Source: Hyphomicrobiales bacterium (GTDB lineage Bacteria; Pseudomonadota; Alphaproteobacteria; Rhizobiales; Rhizobiaceae). From it: 64,000 nucleotides of DNA. The stretch is from positions 137,835 to 201,834 of the forward strand of contig UBTA01000008.1 in NCBI GenBank assembly GCA_900468065.1, read 5' to 3'. The translations under genes were made by a program, and so were the position numbers. The notes beneath the pieces were generated by a model, which did not search any database, was not told where the DNA came from, and saw only the letters and a program-made list of their open reading frames with translations. Position 1 is the first letter of the stretch. Each line of letters begins with the position of its first letter. Positions 24,430-33,489 of the stretch are shown piece by piece.

Positions 24430-25215
24430 ATGACAATCAAGGCAGTTGTCTGGGGCGAGAATATCCATGAACAAACCAACGAGGTCGTCCGGAGCATTTA
24501 TCCGAACGGCATGCACAACACGATTGCTGCAGCGCTGAACACGGACCCTTCGATCGAAGCCACGACTGCGACATTGCAGGAGCCGGAGCACGGCTTGAGC
24601 GTGGAACGCCTGGCCAAGACCGACGTTTTGCTCTGGTGGGGCCACAAGGATCATGGCGCGGTGTCGGATGAAATCGTCGAGCGTGTCGCCAAGCGCGTCT
24701 GGGAAGGCATGGGGTTGATCGTGCTGCATTCCGGCCATTTCTCCAAGCCGTTCAAGCGGCTGATGGGCACGCCCTGTGCGCTGAAGTGGCGCGAGGCGGG
24801 CGAACGCGAACGGCTGTGGGTGATCAACCCACGCCACCCGATCGCCGAAGGCCTGGACGAGAATTTCGTGCTGGAAAACGAGGAAATGTACGGCGAGCAG
24901 TTTTCCGTGCCGGAGCCGCTGGAAACGGTGTTCATCTCCTGGTTTGCCGGCGGCGAGGTGTTCCGCTCCGGTCTCACCTGGCGCCGCGGTGCAGGCAATA
25001 TCTTCTACTTCCGCCCCGGCCACGAGACCTATCCGACCTATCATGACGCCAATGTGCACAAGGTTCTGCGCAACTCGGTGAAGTGGGCCTACAATCCACA
25101 GGGCACCTACAGCGCCATCCATGATGCGCCGAACGTACCGGTCGAAAAGGCACTGGAGCCGATCGTCGAGCGTGGCCCAAAACTGCATCAGGCCGGTGAG
25201 GAGGGGTACAAGTGA
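24430..25215 (+). CDS. ThuA-like trehalose-utilisation family protein
   Basis: 261-aa cytoplasmic protein of the class-I glutamine-amidotransferase-like ThuA fold ([72 protein letters not shown]). ThuA/ThuB of Sinorhizobium and Agrobacterium act on trehalose and related disaccharides via 3-keto forms. AGGA before ATG 24430. The stop overlaps the next ATG (TGATG). Substrate is uncertain, as no transporter is attached. Confidence 0.85.
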   Translation: MTIKAVVWGENIHEQTNEVVRSIYPNGMHNTIAAALNTDPSIEATTATLQEPEHGLSVERLAKTDVLLWWGHKDHGAVSDEIVERVAKRVWEGMGLIVLHSGHFSKPFKRLMGTPCALKWREAGERERLWVINPRHPIAEGLDENFVLENEEMYGEQFSVPEPLETVFISWFAGGEVFRSGLTWRRGAGNIFYFRPGHETYPTYHDANVHKVLRNSVKWAYNPQGTYSAIHDAPNVPVEKALEPIVERGPKLHQAGEEGYK

Positions 25216-26267
25216 TGAAGCCCGTCCGTCTCCTCGTTCTCGGCACCGGTGGCATGGCCAATACCCATGCGATGAACTTTGCCACGATTGCTGGCGTCGA
25301 ACTCGTGGCGGCAGTCGATGTCGATCAAGTCCGGGTGCAGTCCTTTGCGCTGCGTCATGATATCGCCAAGACATTCACCTCGCTTGATGAGGCGATTTCC
25401 TGGGGCGAATTCGATGCCGTCACCAATGTGACGCCGGACAAGATCCACTATCCGACAACACTCAAATTGCTGGCCGCTGGCAAGCACGTGCTCTGCGAAA
25501 AGCCGCTGGCCGAGGATTATGCCAAGGCCGACGAGATGGCGACGGCTGCGGAAAAGTCCGGTCTGGTGACGATGGTCAACCTCACCTACCGCAATGTCGC
25601 TGAGGTACAGAAGGCACGGCAGATGGTTCTGGCCGGCGAGATCGGCAAGGTCCGCCATATTGAGGCGTCCTATCTGCAGAGCTGGCTGGTCTCCAAGGCC
25701 TGGGGTGATTGGGCAACGGAATCGCAATGGCTCTGGCGGCTGTCGACCAAACATGGCTCGAACGGCGTGCTCGGCGATGTCGGCATTCATATCCTCGATT
25801 TCGCCGGTTATGGCGCGGCAACCGACGTCGAGCATATTTTCGCCCGGCTGAAGACCTTCGACAAGGCGCCCGGCAACAGGATCGGCGAGTACGATCTCGA
25901 TGCCAATGACAGCTTTACCATGACTGCCGAATTCGACAACGGCGCCATGGGCGTCATTCACGCCAGCCGCTGGGCCGTCGGACATCTCAACGAACTGCGC
26001 CTGCGCATGCATGGCGACAAGGGTGCGATCGAGGTTATCCACACGCCTGATGGTTCGACACTCAAGGCTTGTCTGGGCGACGACATCGAAAAGGGCATTT
26101 GGAAAGACATCGATGCGGGAACCGTGCTGACCAACTACCAGCGCTTCATCGATGCGGTCCGGGCCGGCAAGACGGTCGAGCCGGGCTTTCGCCATGCCGC
26201 CGACCTGCAGAAGGTTCTCGATCTGGCCATGGTCACCGAGAAGGAACGCCGCGAACTTTCGGTTTAA
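25215..26267 (+). CDS. Gfo/Idh/MocA oxidoreductase, ThuB-like
   Basis: 350-aa NAD(P)-dependent sugar dehydrogenase. The Rossmann start is VRLLVLGTGGMANTHAMNFA, the EKP motif HVLCEKPLAEDYAKADEMAT carries the conserved Lys, and the C-terminal domain has LGDVGIHILDFAGYGAATD with the catalytic His. Translationally coupled to the ThuA-like gene, so likely ThuB-type 3-oxidation of a disaccharide. Its TAA interlocks with the LacI gene stop in the opposite direction (TTAA at 26264-26267). Confidence 0.85.
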   Translation: MKPVRLLVLGTGGMANTHAMNFATIAGVELVAAVDVDQVRVQSFALRHDIAKTFTSLDEAISWGEFDAVTNVTPDKIHYPTTLKLLAAGKHVLCEKPLAEDYAKADEMATAAEKSGLVTMVNLTYRNVAEVQKARQMVLAGEIGKVRHIEASYLQSWLVSKAWGDWATESQWLWRLSTKHGSNGVLGDVGIHILDFAGYGAATDVEHIFARLKTFDKAPGNRIGEYDLDANDSFTMTAEFDNGAMGVIHASRWAVGHLNELRLRMHGDKGAIEVIHTPDGSTLKACLGDDIEKGIWKDIDAGTVLTNYQRFIDAVRAGKTVEPGFRHAADLQKVLDLAMVTEKERRELSV

Positions 26268-27283
26268 AGCCTCTTTACCGCAGCCGTCGAGTTGCGGATG
26301 ACCAGTTCCACCGGCCAGACCTCGCGCAGGTTTTCGGCCGGTGTTCCCTGCAGCATTTCCAGCACCATTTCGCCGATCCGCGCGCCTGCCGCGCGGATCG
26401 AGGATCGTGTTGTCGAGAGCGTCGGCGAGAGATGGTCCGGGCTGATATAGGGAAAGACGTCGTCATGGGCGATCAGCGAGATATGCTCGCCGACGGTCAG
26501 GCCGGCAATGCGGATCGCCCGCATGGCGCCCAGCGCCGACATCATCGATCCGGCGACGACGGCGGTTGGCCGGTTTTCAAGCTTCAGAAAGCCCTGCATC
26601 AGCCGGAAGCCCATCTCGTCGGTGAACTCGCCATGTCCGCAGAGCGCGGGATCAATGGCGACACCGCGTTCGTTGAGTGCCGTCTGGTAGCCGTCTTGGC
26701 GGTGTTCGGCAAAAATCCGGCCGCGATAACCGTTGAGCAGGGCGATGCGGCGATGGCCGAGATCGAGCAGATGGCTGGTCGATTGCCGCACCGCGCCGAA
26801 ATTGTCGATGTCCAGCCAGCCGAAATTGCCGTCCGAATTGGTGCGTCCATGGACGATGAAGGGCAGGCGTAGCGAATTGAGCAGCGCGATGCGCGGATCG
26901 TCGAGAAAGGGCGAATGCAGGATGACGGCATCGACGCGCTTGCTGGCGGCAAGACGCCGGTAAGTGGACAATTCGGCTTCCTGCGAATCCACCGTCGAGA
27001 CGAGGATGTCGATTTCCTCCTGCTGCAACCGCCCGCCGAGCCCACCCATGAATTCGCTGGTATGCGGTCCGAATTCGCCGCCGCCCTTCAGCACGATGCC
27101 GATGGCGCCGACCCGGCCGGTCGCAAGCCCGAGTGCGCTGGTGTTTGGCCGGTAGCCATATTCGAGCGCTGCCTTGAGCACCCGCTCGCGGGTCGCCTGC
27201 TTGACCTCCGGATAGCCGCTCAAGGCGCGACTCACCGTCGTCTGCGACAGCTCGAGCCGGTTTGCGAACTCCTTGAGGTTCAT
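26264..27283 (-). CDS. LacI-family transcriptional regulator
   Basis: 339 aa. The helix-turn-helix is MNLKEFANRLELSQTTVSRA, with LSGYPEVKQATRERVLKAA and the hinge YRPNTSALGLATGRVGAIGI. A periplasmic-binding-protein-like sugar domain fills residues 60-330 (HDDVFPYISPDHLSPTLSTT). It resembles AglR/ThuR-type regulators of alpha-glucoside or trehalose genes. It is convergent with the thuAB-like pair and probably represses it through the operator at 24368-24385, and itself through 27315-27326. Confidence 0.85.
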   Translation of the reverse strand: MNLKEFANRLELSQTTVSRALSGYPEVKQATRERVLKAALEYGYRPNTSALGLATGRVGAIGIVLKGGGEFGPHTSEFMGGLGGRLQQEEIDILVSTVDSQEAELSTYRRLAASKRVDAVILHSPFLDDPRIALLNSLRLPFIVHGRTNSDGNFGWLDIDNFGAVRQSTSHLLDLGHRRIALLNGYRGRIFAEHRQDGYQTALNERGVAIDPALCGHGEFTDEMGFRLMQGFLKLENRPTAVVAGSMMSALGAMRAIRIAGLTVGEHISLIAHDDVFPYISPDHLSPTLSTTRSSIRAAGARIGEMVLEMLQGTPAENLREVWPVELVIRNSTAAVKRL

Positions 27284-27314
27284 GCGGAATTTCCTGTTGT
27301 CTGTCGTCTCAGTG

Positions 27315-27326
27315 TAAGCGGCTTTA
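27315..27326 (-). promoter_or_regulatory. Possible LacI auto-operator
   Basis: TAAGCGGCTTTA contains the odd palindrome AAGC-G-GCTT, similar in core to the operator at 24368. It overlaps the stop of the DUF4105 gene, 32 bases before the LacI start. Confidence 0.4.
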
Positions 27327-28367
27327 GGGTTGCGTCAAAGGGGATATGCCCGGCACGCCCTCGCGAATGCGGCGGGAGAAATCCGGCGCATCGCCGGCTG
27401 CCTGTGCCCGCGCGCTGATGGCGCCGCCGCTTTGCAGCTGCTCCAGCGTAAAGCCGGGCGTGAAGCCGTTCACGCCGATGATGTAGGAGGGCAGGTAGCC
27501 TGACAGAATCAGCCGGTAATCCAGCGGCAAGGCACCGGAAACGATCTGGTTGATCATGGCGAAAACGATCGTCGTGCAGTTGGCCGTGACCGTATTGTAA
27601 TATTGCGGCGTCTCGGCGAGGCTGTTCGCCGTATCGACATAGGACAGGAAAAGCGAGCGCATCGCTGGCTTTGGAATGTTGAGGCGATAAAGATAGACAT
27701 CTTCCTTGCGGATATTGGTGCGCACCCTGACGATATCGCGCTCGTCGGCGGCAATGACGCTCATCTCGAATTGCTTGAAGAACCCGCCGATTTCCGAAAA
27801 GCTCTCAGTTCGCTCCTTGCGGATTTCCACCGAGAAGGTGACGAACTGGCCATCATCGAAACCGAAGGAAACCAGCGTGTGCGCAATCGCCGGGCCTGAC
27901 CAATAGGACAAGAGCAGATCGGCCGAGGCGAGCTTGTCGAGATCGTAAGTGCGGTTTTCCCAACGTACCGTATAGTCCGTCGGTGACCGCCAGTCGAAAT
28001 TGCGGACATTGGCGAGCGTGACTTCCGGGCCGTTGACGACGCCTGCGACGATATGCGCGACCTCGTCCGCCCAGTCGCGATTGTTGCTTGCCGGTATGGC
28101 GTTCCACCAGAACAACAAGGCAGCCATCATCAAGGGATAGAGCAGGGCCGCGATGCGCGAGTGCCAGCGCAGATAGGCATAGAGCGCAATAAGAGAGAGG
28201 ATGGCCCAGAGCGCTGCGAGCAAGATCTTGACGGCGGCCGGGCCAGGTGCCTGATAGAAAAGTGCCATCGCCCCCCAGACTGCAAAGCCAAGAATGGCAA
28301 GCGCCGATAGCACCCTTATGATGATGCCGAGGACGTGAAAGCGGCGGCGTTCAACAGGCTCGCTCAT
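27324..28367 (-). CDS. DUF4105 (Lnb N-terminal-like) membrane protein
   Basis: 347 aa. Three N-terminal hydrophobic segments (to about residue 90: LGIIIRVLSALAILGFAVWG, LAALWAILSLIALYAYLRWH, ALLYPLMMAALLFWWN) precede the periplasmic DUF4105 domain (NRDWADEVAHIVAGVVNGPE, VRNFDWRSPTDYTVRWENRT, NTVTANCTTIVFAMINQIV). The NC/TT and Cys pattern recalls papain-like transferase/hydrolase folds, but the reaction is unknown. It overlaps a 46-aa ORF upstream by ATGA, and its stop is 40 bases before lacI. Confidence 0.75.
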   Translation of the reverse strand: MSEPVERRRFHVLGIIIRVLSALAILGFAVWGAMALFYQAPGPAAVKILLAALWAILSLIALYAYLRWHSRIAALLYPLMMAALLFWWNAIPASNNRDWADEVAHIVAGVVNGPEVTLANVRNFDWRSPTDYTVRWENRTYDLDKLASADLLLSYWSGPAIAHTLVSFGFDDGQFVTFSVEIRKERTESFSEIGGFFKQFEMSVIAADERDIVRVRTNIRKEDVYLYRLNIPKPAMRSLFLSYVDTANSLAETPQYYNTVTANCTTIVFAMINQIVSGALPLDYRLILSGYLPSYIIGVNGFTPGFTLEQLQSGGAISARAQAAGDAPDFSRRIREGVPGISPLTQP

Positions 28368-28504
28368 CGATCAGTGACCATCATGGAAGCCTGCGTTGCA
28401 AGCTCTTGGCGTGGTTCCATGCCCATGCAGGCCTCCTTGGTTTCACCCGCCTGCAATGCCAGATTTTCCAGCGAGAGGACATTTGAATTTTCGGTTTCCT
28501 GCAT
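28364..28504 (-). CDS. 46-aa small protein coupled to the DUF4105 gene
   Basis: ATG at 28504 opens MQETENSNVLSLENLALQAG followed by ETKEACMGMEPRQELATQAS and MMVTDR. The TGA overlaps the DUF4105 ATG by four bases (28364-28367), the same coupling as in genuine gene pairs of this window. No clear ribosome site is seen before 28504. Soluble, Gln/Glu-rich, no family recognised. It may be a partner protein or a leader peptide. Confidence 0.45.
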   Translation of the reverse strand: MQETENSNVLSLENLALQAGETKEACMGMEPRQELATQASMMVTDR

Positions 28505-28728
28505 TTTTCAAACAGACAGATGTTCACGCTCTTCCTGTACTGCAGGTCCAAACCTGGCGGCAGACGAGCAGTTAAGCCGTTATACCACCATTGTTTTTTC
28601 GGGTGTTGAAATTTGCAGAAGCCGCATTGTTATTTGTCATATGATTGACTAGCATCGCGTTCTTGACCAATCGGACAAAAATTGGCTGACGCCGATGAGA
28701 CGATCCAGGCAGGACAGGATTTTTTTGA
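28505..28728. other. Intergenic region between divergent DUF4105 and dipeptidase genes
   Basis: 224 bp, clearly more AT-rich than its surroundings, especially 28580-28690. It must hold both divergent promoters; a TTGACC at about 28663-28668 is a candidate -35 for the dipeptidase. No dyad strong enough to call an operator. Confidence 0.4.
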
Positions 28729-29784
28729 ATGCAGGCGGTTTTCGACGGCCACAACGATGTGTTGCTAAGACTGTGGAGCAATGCCAAAAATGGCGCTGAC
28801 CCGGTTATTGAGTTTTCTGTAGGTACAACCGAAGGCCATATCGATGGCCCCCGTGCCAGGAAGGGCGGTCTCATCGGCGGACTGTCGGCGATCTACATCC
28901 CATCCGATCATCTCGTCCTGAAGACGCCTGACGAGAATGGCCACTATGCGACGCAATTGTCCGAGCCGCTGGAGCGGCAGCCATCTCTCGATATCGCGCT
29001 GGAATTCACCGCCATCGCCCTCCGGCTCGATCGCGCCGGGGCCTGGAAGCTTTGCCGTTCGACCGCCGATATTCGTGCGGCGATGGAAAACGATATCTTT
29101 GCCGCTGTGCTGCACATGGAAGGCTGCGAGGCGATCGGTGCGGATCTCACCGCGCTTGAAACATTCCACGCCGCCGGCTTGCGATCGCTCGGTCCCGTCT
29201 GGAGCCGCAACAATATTTTTGGCCACGGCGTACCTTTTGCCTTTCCGATGGGACCGGATACCGGCCCGGGCCTGACTGACGCCGGTTTCGATCTGGTGCG
29301 TGAATGCAACCGTCTCGGTATTCTCATCGATCTCGCCCATATCACCGAAAAAGGCTTCTGGGACGTGGCGAAAACCACTGACCAGCCGCTGATCGCCAGC
29401 CATTCAAATGCCCATTCCCTGACCGCGGTCGCCCGCAACCTGACCGATCGCCAGCTGGATGCGATCCGCGACAGCAAGGGGCTGGCCGGGTTGAACTATG
29501 CGACGACGATGCTGCGTCCGGACGGGCTGGAAAACGCCCATACGCCGATCTCCGACATGGTCCGTCACATCGACTACATGGTCGAGCGCATGGGCGTCGA
29601 TTGCGTGGCGCTCGGATCCGATTTCGATGGCGCAACCATTCCGGAAGGCATAACCGACGCAGCCGGCAACCAGAGCCTGATTGCTGCCCTGCGGGACGCC
29701 GGATATGGTGATGCCGAATTGACAAAAATATGCCGGGAAAACTGGCTGAGGGTTTTGGCGCAGGCCTGGCACGAAGCCGCTTGA
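28729..29784 (+). CDS. Membrane dipeptidase-like zinc peptidase (M19 family)
   Basis: 351-aa metallopeptidase. The HxD metal motif is VFDGHNDVLLRLW. Further ligands are Glu in AVLHMEGCEAIG and the two His of GILIDLAHITEKGFWDVAK and PLIASHSNAHSLTAVARNL, with LGSDFDGATIPEG containing the final Asp. No signal peptide, so cytoplasmic, unlike the mammalian enzyme. It hydrolyses dipeptides, often with D- or dehydro residues. It is 47 bases before a dipeptide-type ABC transporter, so uptake followed by cleavage is the likely scheme. Confidence 0.9.
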   Translation: MQAVFDGHNDVLLRLWSNAKNGADPVIEFSVGTTEGHIDGPRARKGGLIGGLSAIYIPSDHLVLKTPDENGHYATQLSEPLERQPSLDIALEFTAIALRLDRAGAWKLCRSTADIRAAMENDIFAAVLHMEGCEAIGADLTALETFHAAGLRSLGPVWSRNNIFGHGVPFAFPMGPDTGPGLTDAGFDLVRECNRLGILIDLAHITEKGFWDVAKTTDQPLIASHSNAHSLTAVARNLTDRQLDAIRDSKGLAGLNYATTMLRPDGLENAHTPISDMVRHIDYMVERMGVDCVALGSDFDGATIPEGITDAAGNQSLIAALRDAGYGDAELTKICRENWLRVLAQAWHEAA

Positions 29785-29831
29785 ACCAAAAAGAGAAGGC
29801 CCATCGCGGGCTTAAAAAAGGGAACAGAGAG

Positions 29832-31475
29832 ATGATGCATTCACTGAACAAGCATGTCCGCATGTTGACGGCTGGCGCCGCCATGTCGCTGATCTTGATG
29901 GCGGCAGCACCGGCATTCGCCGAAACGCCGGCCGATACGCTGGTCGAAGGCTGGGCGATCGACGACATCATCACCATGGATCCGGGCGAAGCCTTCGAGC
30001 TGTCCACGGCCGAAGTCACCGCCAATACCTATAGCTATCTCGTTCGTCTCGATATCAATGACACCTCCAAGGTCGTCGGCGATCTCGCCGAAAGCTGGAC
30101 CGTTTCCGACGACGGCCTGACCTACACGTTCAAGATGAAGCCCGACACCAAATTTGCCTCCGGCAATCCCGTGACGGCCGAAGATGTCGCTTACTCCATC
30201 GAGCGCGTCGTCAAGCTCGACAAGAGCCCGGCCTTCATCCTCACGCAGTTCGGCCTGACCGGCGACAACGTCACGGAAAAGGCCAAGGCGACGGATGCCG
30301 GCACGTTCACCTTCACCGTCGACAAGGCTTATGCGCCGAGCTTCGTTCTCAACTGCCTCACCGCAACGGTCGGCGCCGTCGTCGACAAGAAGCTGGTGCT
30401 TGAACATGTGGCTGCGGTCACGCCATCGGCCGAATACAAGTACGACAACGATTTCGGCAACGAATGGCTGAAGACCGGTTACGCCGGCTCGGGTGCCTTC
30501 AAGCTGCGCGAATGGCGCGCCAACGAAGTCGTCGTGATGGAACGCAACGACAATTACTACGGCGAAAAGACGCCGCTCGCCCGCGTCATCTATCGCCACA
30601 TGAAGGAAAGCTCCGGCCAGCGCTTGGCTCTGGAAGCCGGTGACATCGACGTGGCGCGCAATCTCGAGCCGGGCGATTTCGACGCGGTTTCGAAGAATGC
30701 AGAGCTTGCCACCACCAATGCGCCGAAGGGCACGGTCTATTACTTCAGCCTCAACCAGAAGAACGCCAACCTGGCAAAGCCGGAAGTGGCCGAAGCCTTC
30801 AAGTATCTTGTCGATTACGATGCGATCGGCTCGACCCTGATCAAGGGCATCGGCGAAATCCACCAGACCTTCCTGCCGAAGGGCGTTCTGGGCGAACTGC
30901 CGGAAAACCCCTACAAGATGGACGTTGCCAAGGCCAAGGAACTGCTGGCCAAGGCAGGTCTTGCCGATGGTTTCTCGGTAACCATGGACGTGCGCAACAC
31001 CCAGCCGATCACGGGTATTGCTGAATCCATTCAGCAGACGCTGGCCCAGGCCAACATCAAGATGGAAATCATCCCCGGCGACGGCAAGCAGACGCTGACC
31101 AAGTACCGCAACCGCACGCATGATATCTATATCGGCCAGTGGGGTCAGGATTACTTCGATCCGAACTCGAATGCCGAAACCTTCACCGTCAACCCGGACA
31201 ATTCCGACGAAGGCAAGAACAAGACGCTCGCTTGGCGCAATACCTGGGACGTTCCGAAGGAATGGACCGAAGAGAGCAAGGCTGCTCTTCTGGAGAAGGA
31301 TGCCACCAAGCGCGCAGAGATGTACAAGGACCTGCAGAAGAAGGTGCTTGAGAAGAGCCCGTTCGTGGTCATCTTCCAGCAGACCGAAGTTGCAGGTCTC
31401 CGCGGCAATGTGAAGGGCTTCAAGCTCGGTCCGAGCTTCGATACCAACTACGTTTTCACGGTTTCCAAGGATTGA
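29832..31475 (+). CDS. Peptide/opine-type ABC transporter substrate-binding protein
   Basis: 547-aa family-5 binding protein (DppA/OppA). The signal peptide is MMHSLNKHVRMLTAGAAMSL with cleavage near AFA (about 30). The mature part shows DLAESWTVSDDGLTYTFKMK, FASGNPVTAEDVAYSIERVV and GSGAFKLREWRANEVVVMER, all family signatures. ATG 29832 or 29835 could serve. The longer upstream frame overlaps the dipeptidase and lacks a signal. Its ligand is probably a di/oligopeptide given the dipeptidase upstream, though many rhizobial members carry other amines or opines. Confidence 0.88.
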   Translation: MMHSLNKHVRMLTAGAAMSLILMAAAPAFAETPADTLVEGWAIDDIITMDPGEAFELSTAEVTANTYSYLVRLDINDTSKVVGDLAESWTVSDDGLTYTFKMKPDTKFASGNPVTAEDVAYSIERVVKLDKSPAFILTQFGLTGDNVTEKAKATDAGTFTFTVDKAYAPSFVLNCLTATVGAVVDKKLVLEHVAAVTPSAEYKYDNDFGNEWLKTGYAGSGAFKLREWRANEVVVMERNDNYYGEKTPLARVIYRHMKESSGQRLALEAGDIDVARNLEPGDFDAVSKNAELATTNAPKGTVYYFSLNQKNANLAKPEVAEAFKYLVDYDAIGSTLIKGIGEIHQTFLPKGVLGELPENPYKMDVAKAKELLAKAGLADGFSVTMDVRNTQPITGIAESIQQTLAQANIKMEIIPGDGKQTLTKYRNRTHDIYIGQWGQDYFDPNSNAETFTVNPDNSDEGKNKTLAWRNTWDVPKEWTEESKAALLEKDATKRAEMYKDLQKKVLEKSPFVVIFQQTEVAGLRGNVKGFKLGPSFDTNYVFTVSKD

Positions 31476-31489
31476 GCCGGAGATAGCCG

Positions 31490-32557
31490 GTGAGCATTCC
31501 CGAAACAGTACCAACGGCCGGGCGCTCACGCGCCCGTGCCAACGGCTGGGCAAAGAGCATCCTGCGCTTCCTGGTCATCATCGTCACGACCTATCTCGGT
31601 CTTCTGGCCGTGACCTTCTTCATTGGCCGCGTCATTCCGATCGATCCGGTGCTTGCCGTTCTCGGCGACCGGGCGCCGGCGCATGTCGTCGAGCGAACAC
31701 GCGAGCTGATGGGCTTCAACAAGCCGCTCTATGAGCAGTTCTATATCTATGTGCGCGATGCGCTGACGGGCAATTTCGGCACCTCGGTGCTGACGACCAA
31801 TCCCGTCATGAGCGATATCCGGCGCGTCTTCCCCGCCACGCTGGAGCTTGCAACGCTCGGCACGATCATCGGCAGCCTGATCGGCGTGCCGCTCGGCGTG
31901 CTCGCAGCCGTCAAACGCGGCTCGATCGCCGACCAGATCGTCCGCGTCGTCGGGCTCGTCGGCTATTCCGTACCGATCTTCTGGCTGGCTCTGCTGTCGC
32001 TGTTGTTCTTCTATGCCAAGCTGCGCTGGGTCGCCTATCCCGGCCGCATCGATATCGTCTACGAATACAGTTTCACGCCGATCACCGGCCTTTATCTGCT
32101 GGATTCGCTCTGGCAGGGGCAGTGGGATGTTTTTCGCGATGTCTTCCGCCACATCATCCTGCCTGCTGGGCTGCTCGGCTATTTTTCGCTCGCCTATATC
32201 AGCCGCATGACCCGCAGCTTCATGCTCAATGAACTCGGCCAGGAATATATTGTCGCGGCGCGTGCCAAGGGTCTGTCGGAAACGCGGATCATCTGGGGGC
32301 ATGCCCTGCGCAATGCCGCCGTGCCGCTGGTGACGGTGATTGCGCTGTCCTATGCCGGGCTTCTCGAAGGCTCCGTTCTGACGGAGACCGTCTTTGCCTG
32401 GCCGGGGCTGGGGCTCTACATCACCAACTCGCTGCAGAACGCCGACATGAACGCGGTTCTGGGCGGCACCATTGTCATCGGTTCCGTCTTCATCGCCATC
32501 AATATCCTGTCCGATCTTCTCTACCGGACACTTGACCCAAGGACGCGCGCGCGATGA
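31490..32557 (+). CDS. Peptide-type ABC permease (DppB-like)
   Basis: 355-aa inner-membrane permease, GTG start at 31490 with GGAGATAG upstream. N-terminal span YLGLLAVTFFIGRVIPIDPV, then the TC 3.A.1.5 domain with EYIVAARAKGLSETRIIWGH (EAA loop) and GLLEGSVLTETVFAWPGLGL, typical of DppB. Its stop overlaps the next gene by ATGA. Confidence 0.9.
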   Translation: MSIPETVPTAGRSRARANGWAKSILRFLVIIVTTYLGLLAVTFFIGRVIPIDPVLAVLGDRAPAHVVERTRELMGFNKPLYEQFYIYVRDALTGNFGTSVLTTNPVMSDIRRVFPATLELATLGTIIGSLIGVPLGVLAAVKRGSIADQIVRVVGLVGYSVPIFWLALLSLLFFYAKLRWVAYPGRIDIVYEYSFTPITGLYLLDSLWQGQWDVFRDVFRHIILPAGLLGYFSLAYISRMTRSFMLNELGQEYIVAARAKGLSETRIIWGHALRNAAVPLVTVIALSYAGLLEGSVLTETVFAWPGLGLYITNSLQNADMNAVLGGTIVIGSVFIAINILSDLLYRTLDPRTRAR

Positions 32558-33489
32558 GCCAGTCCACCCTTCAAACCACTCCCATGACCCGCCGCCAATG
32601 GCTGATGTCCGACAGGCCGCAGTCACGCCTGCAGGCGCGTCTCGGCCGTGCCTACATGACCTGGCAGCGGTTTTCCGCCAACAAGCTGGCCGTTGCCGGT
32701 CTCTGCATCATCCTGCTGCTGATCCTGATTGCGATTTTTGCCGATGTGCTCGCACCGCATTCGCCTGTCATCGGCAATCTCGGCGGCGCGCGCCTTCTGC
32801 CGCCCGGAAGCCCGGGCTATCTGCTCGGCACCGATGATCAGGGCAGGGACATCCTGTCGCGTCTGCTGCATGGCTCACGGCTGACGCTGCTGGTTATCGT
32901 TCTTGTAGCGATCATCGCAGCTCCGATCGGCCTGCTGGTCGGTGCCATCTCCGGCTATGCCGGTGGCTGGGTCGATGCGGTGCTGATGCGCATCACCGAT
33001 ATCTTCCTCGCATTCCCGAAGCTCGTTCTGGCGCTCGCCTTCGTTGCCGCCATGGGGCCGGGCATCCAGAATGCGATCATCGCCATCGCCATCACCTCCT
33101 GGCCGCCCTATGCCCGAATCGCCCGTGCCGAAACGCTGAGCGTGCGCAATTCCGATTACATCGCTGCGGTGCGGCTGATGGGCGCTTCGCCGTTCCGCAT
33201 CGTGCTTCGGCATGTCATGCCGATGTGCATGTCGTCGCTGATCGTCCGCGTCACGCTCGATATGGCCGGCATCATCCTGACGGCCGCTGGCCTCGGCTTC
33301 CTCGGTCTCGGCGCACAGCCGCCGCTGCCGGAATGGGGCGCGATGATCGCATCGGGCCGCCGCTTCATTCTCGACCAGTGGTGGGTCGCCACCATGCCCG
33401 GCATCGCCATCCTGATCGTCAGCCTCGGTTTCAACCTCTTGGGCGACGGCCTGCGCGATGCGCTCGATCCACGGGAGAGCGGCCAATGA
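32554..33489 (+). CDS. Peptide-type ABC permease (DppC-like)
   Basis: 311 aa. A cytoplasmic N-terminal tail of about 45 residues, then LAVAGLCIILLLILIAIFAD, the conserved LLGTDDQGRDILSRLLHGSR, and EAA loop DYIAAVRLMGASPFRIVLRH. GFLGLGAQPPLPEWGAMIAS is a DppC hallmark. It pairs with the preceding permease; overlaps on both sides show translational coupling. Confidence 0.92.
   Translation: MSQSTLQTTPMTRRQWLMSDRPQSRLQARLGRAYMTWQRFSANKLAVAGLCIILLLILIAIFADVLAPHSPVIGNLGGARLLPPGSPGYLLGTDDQGRDILSRLLHGSRLTLLVIVLVAIIAAPIGLLVGAISGYAGGWVDAVLMRITDIFLAFPKLVLALAFVAAMGPGIQNAIIAIAITSWPPYARIARAETLSVRNSDYIAAVRLMGASPFRIVLRHVMPMCMSSLIVRVTLDMAGIILTAAGLGFLGLGAQPPLPEWGAMIASGRRFILDQWWVATMPGIAILIVSLGFNLLGDGLRDALDPRESGQ

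Noticed and set aside
28335..28652. 105-codon plus-strand frame in the DUF4105-dipeptidase gap
   Set aside because: It overlaps the 5' end of DUF4105 and the coupled small ORF, has no ribosome site, and its composition changes with the AT-rich promoter region.
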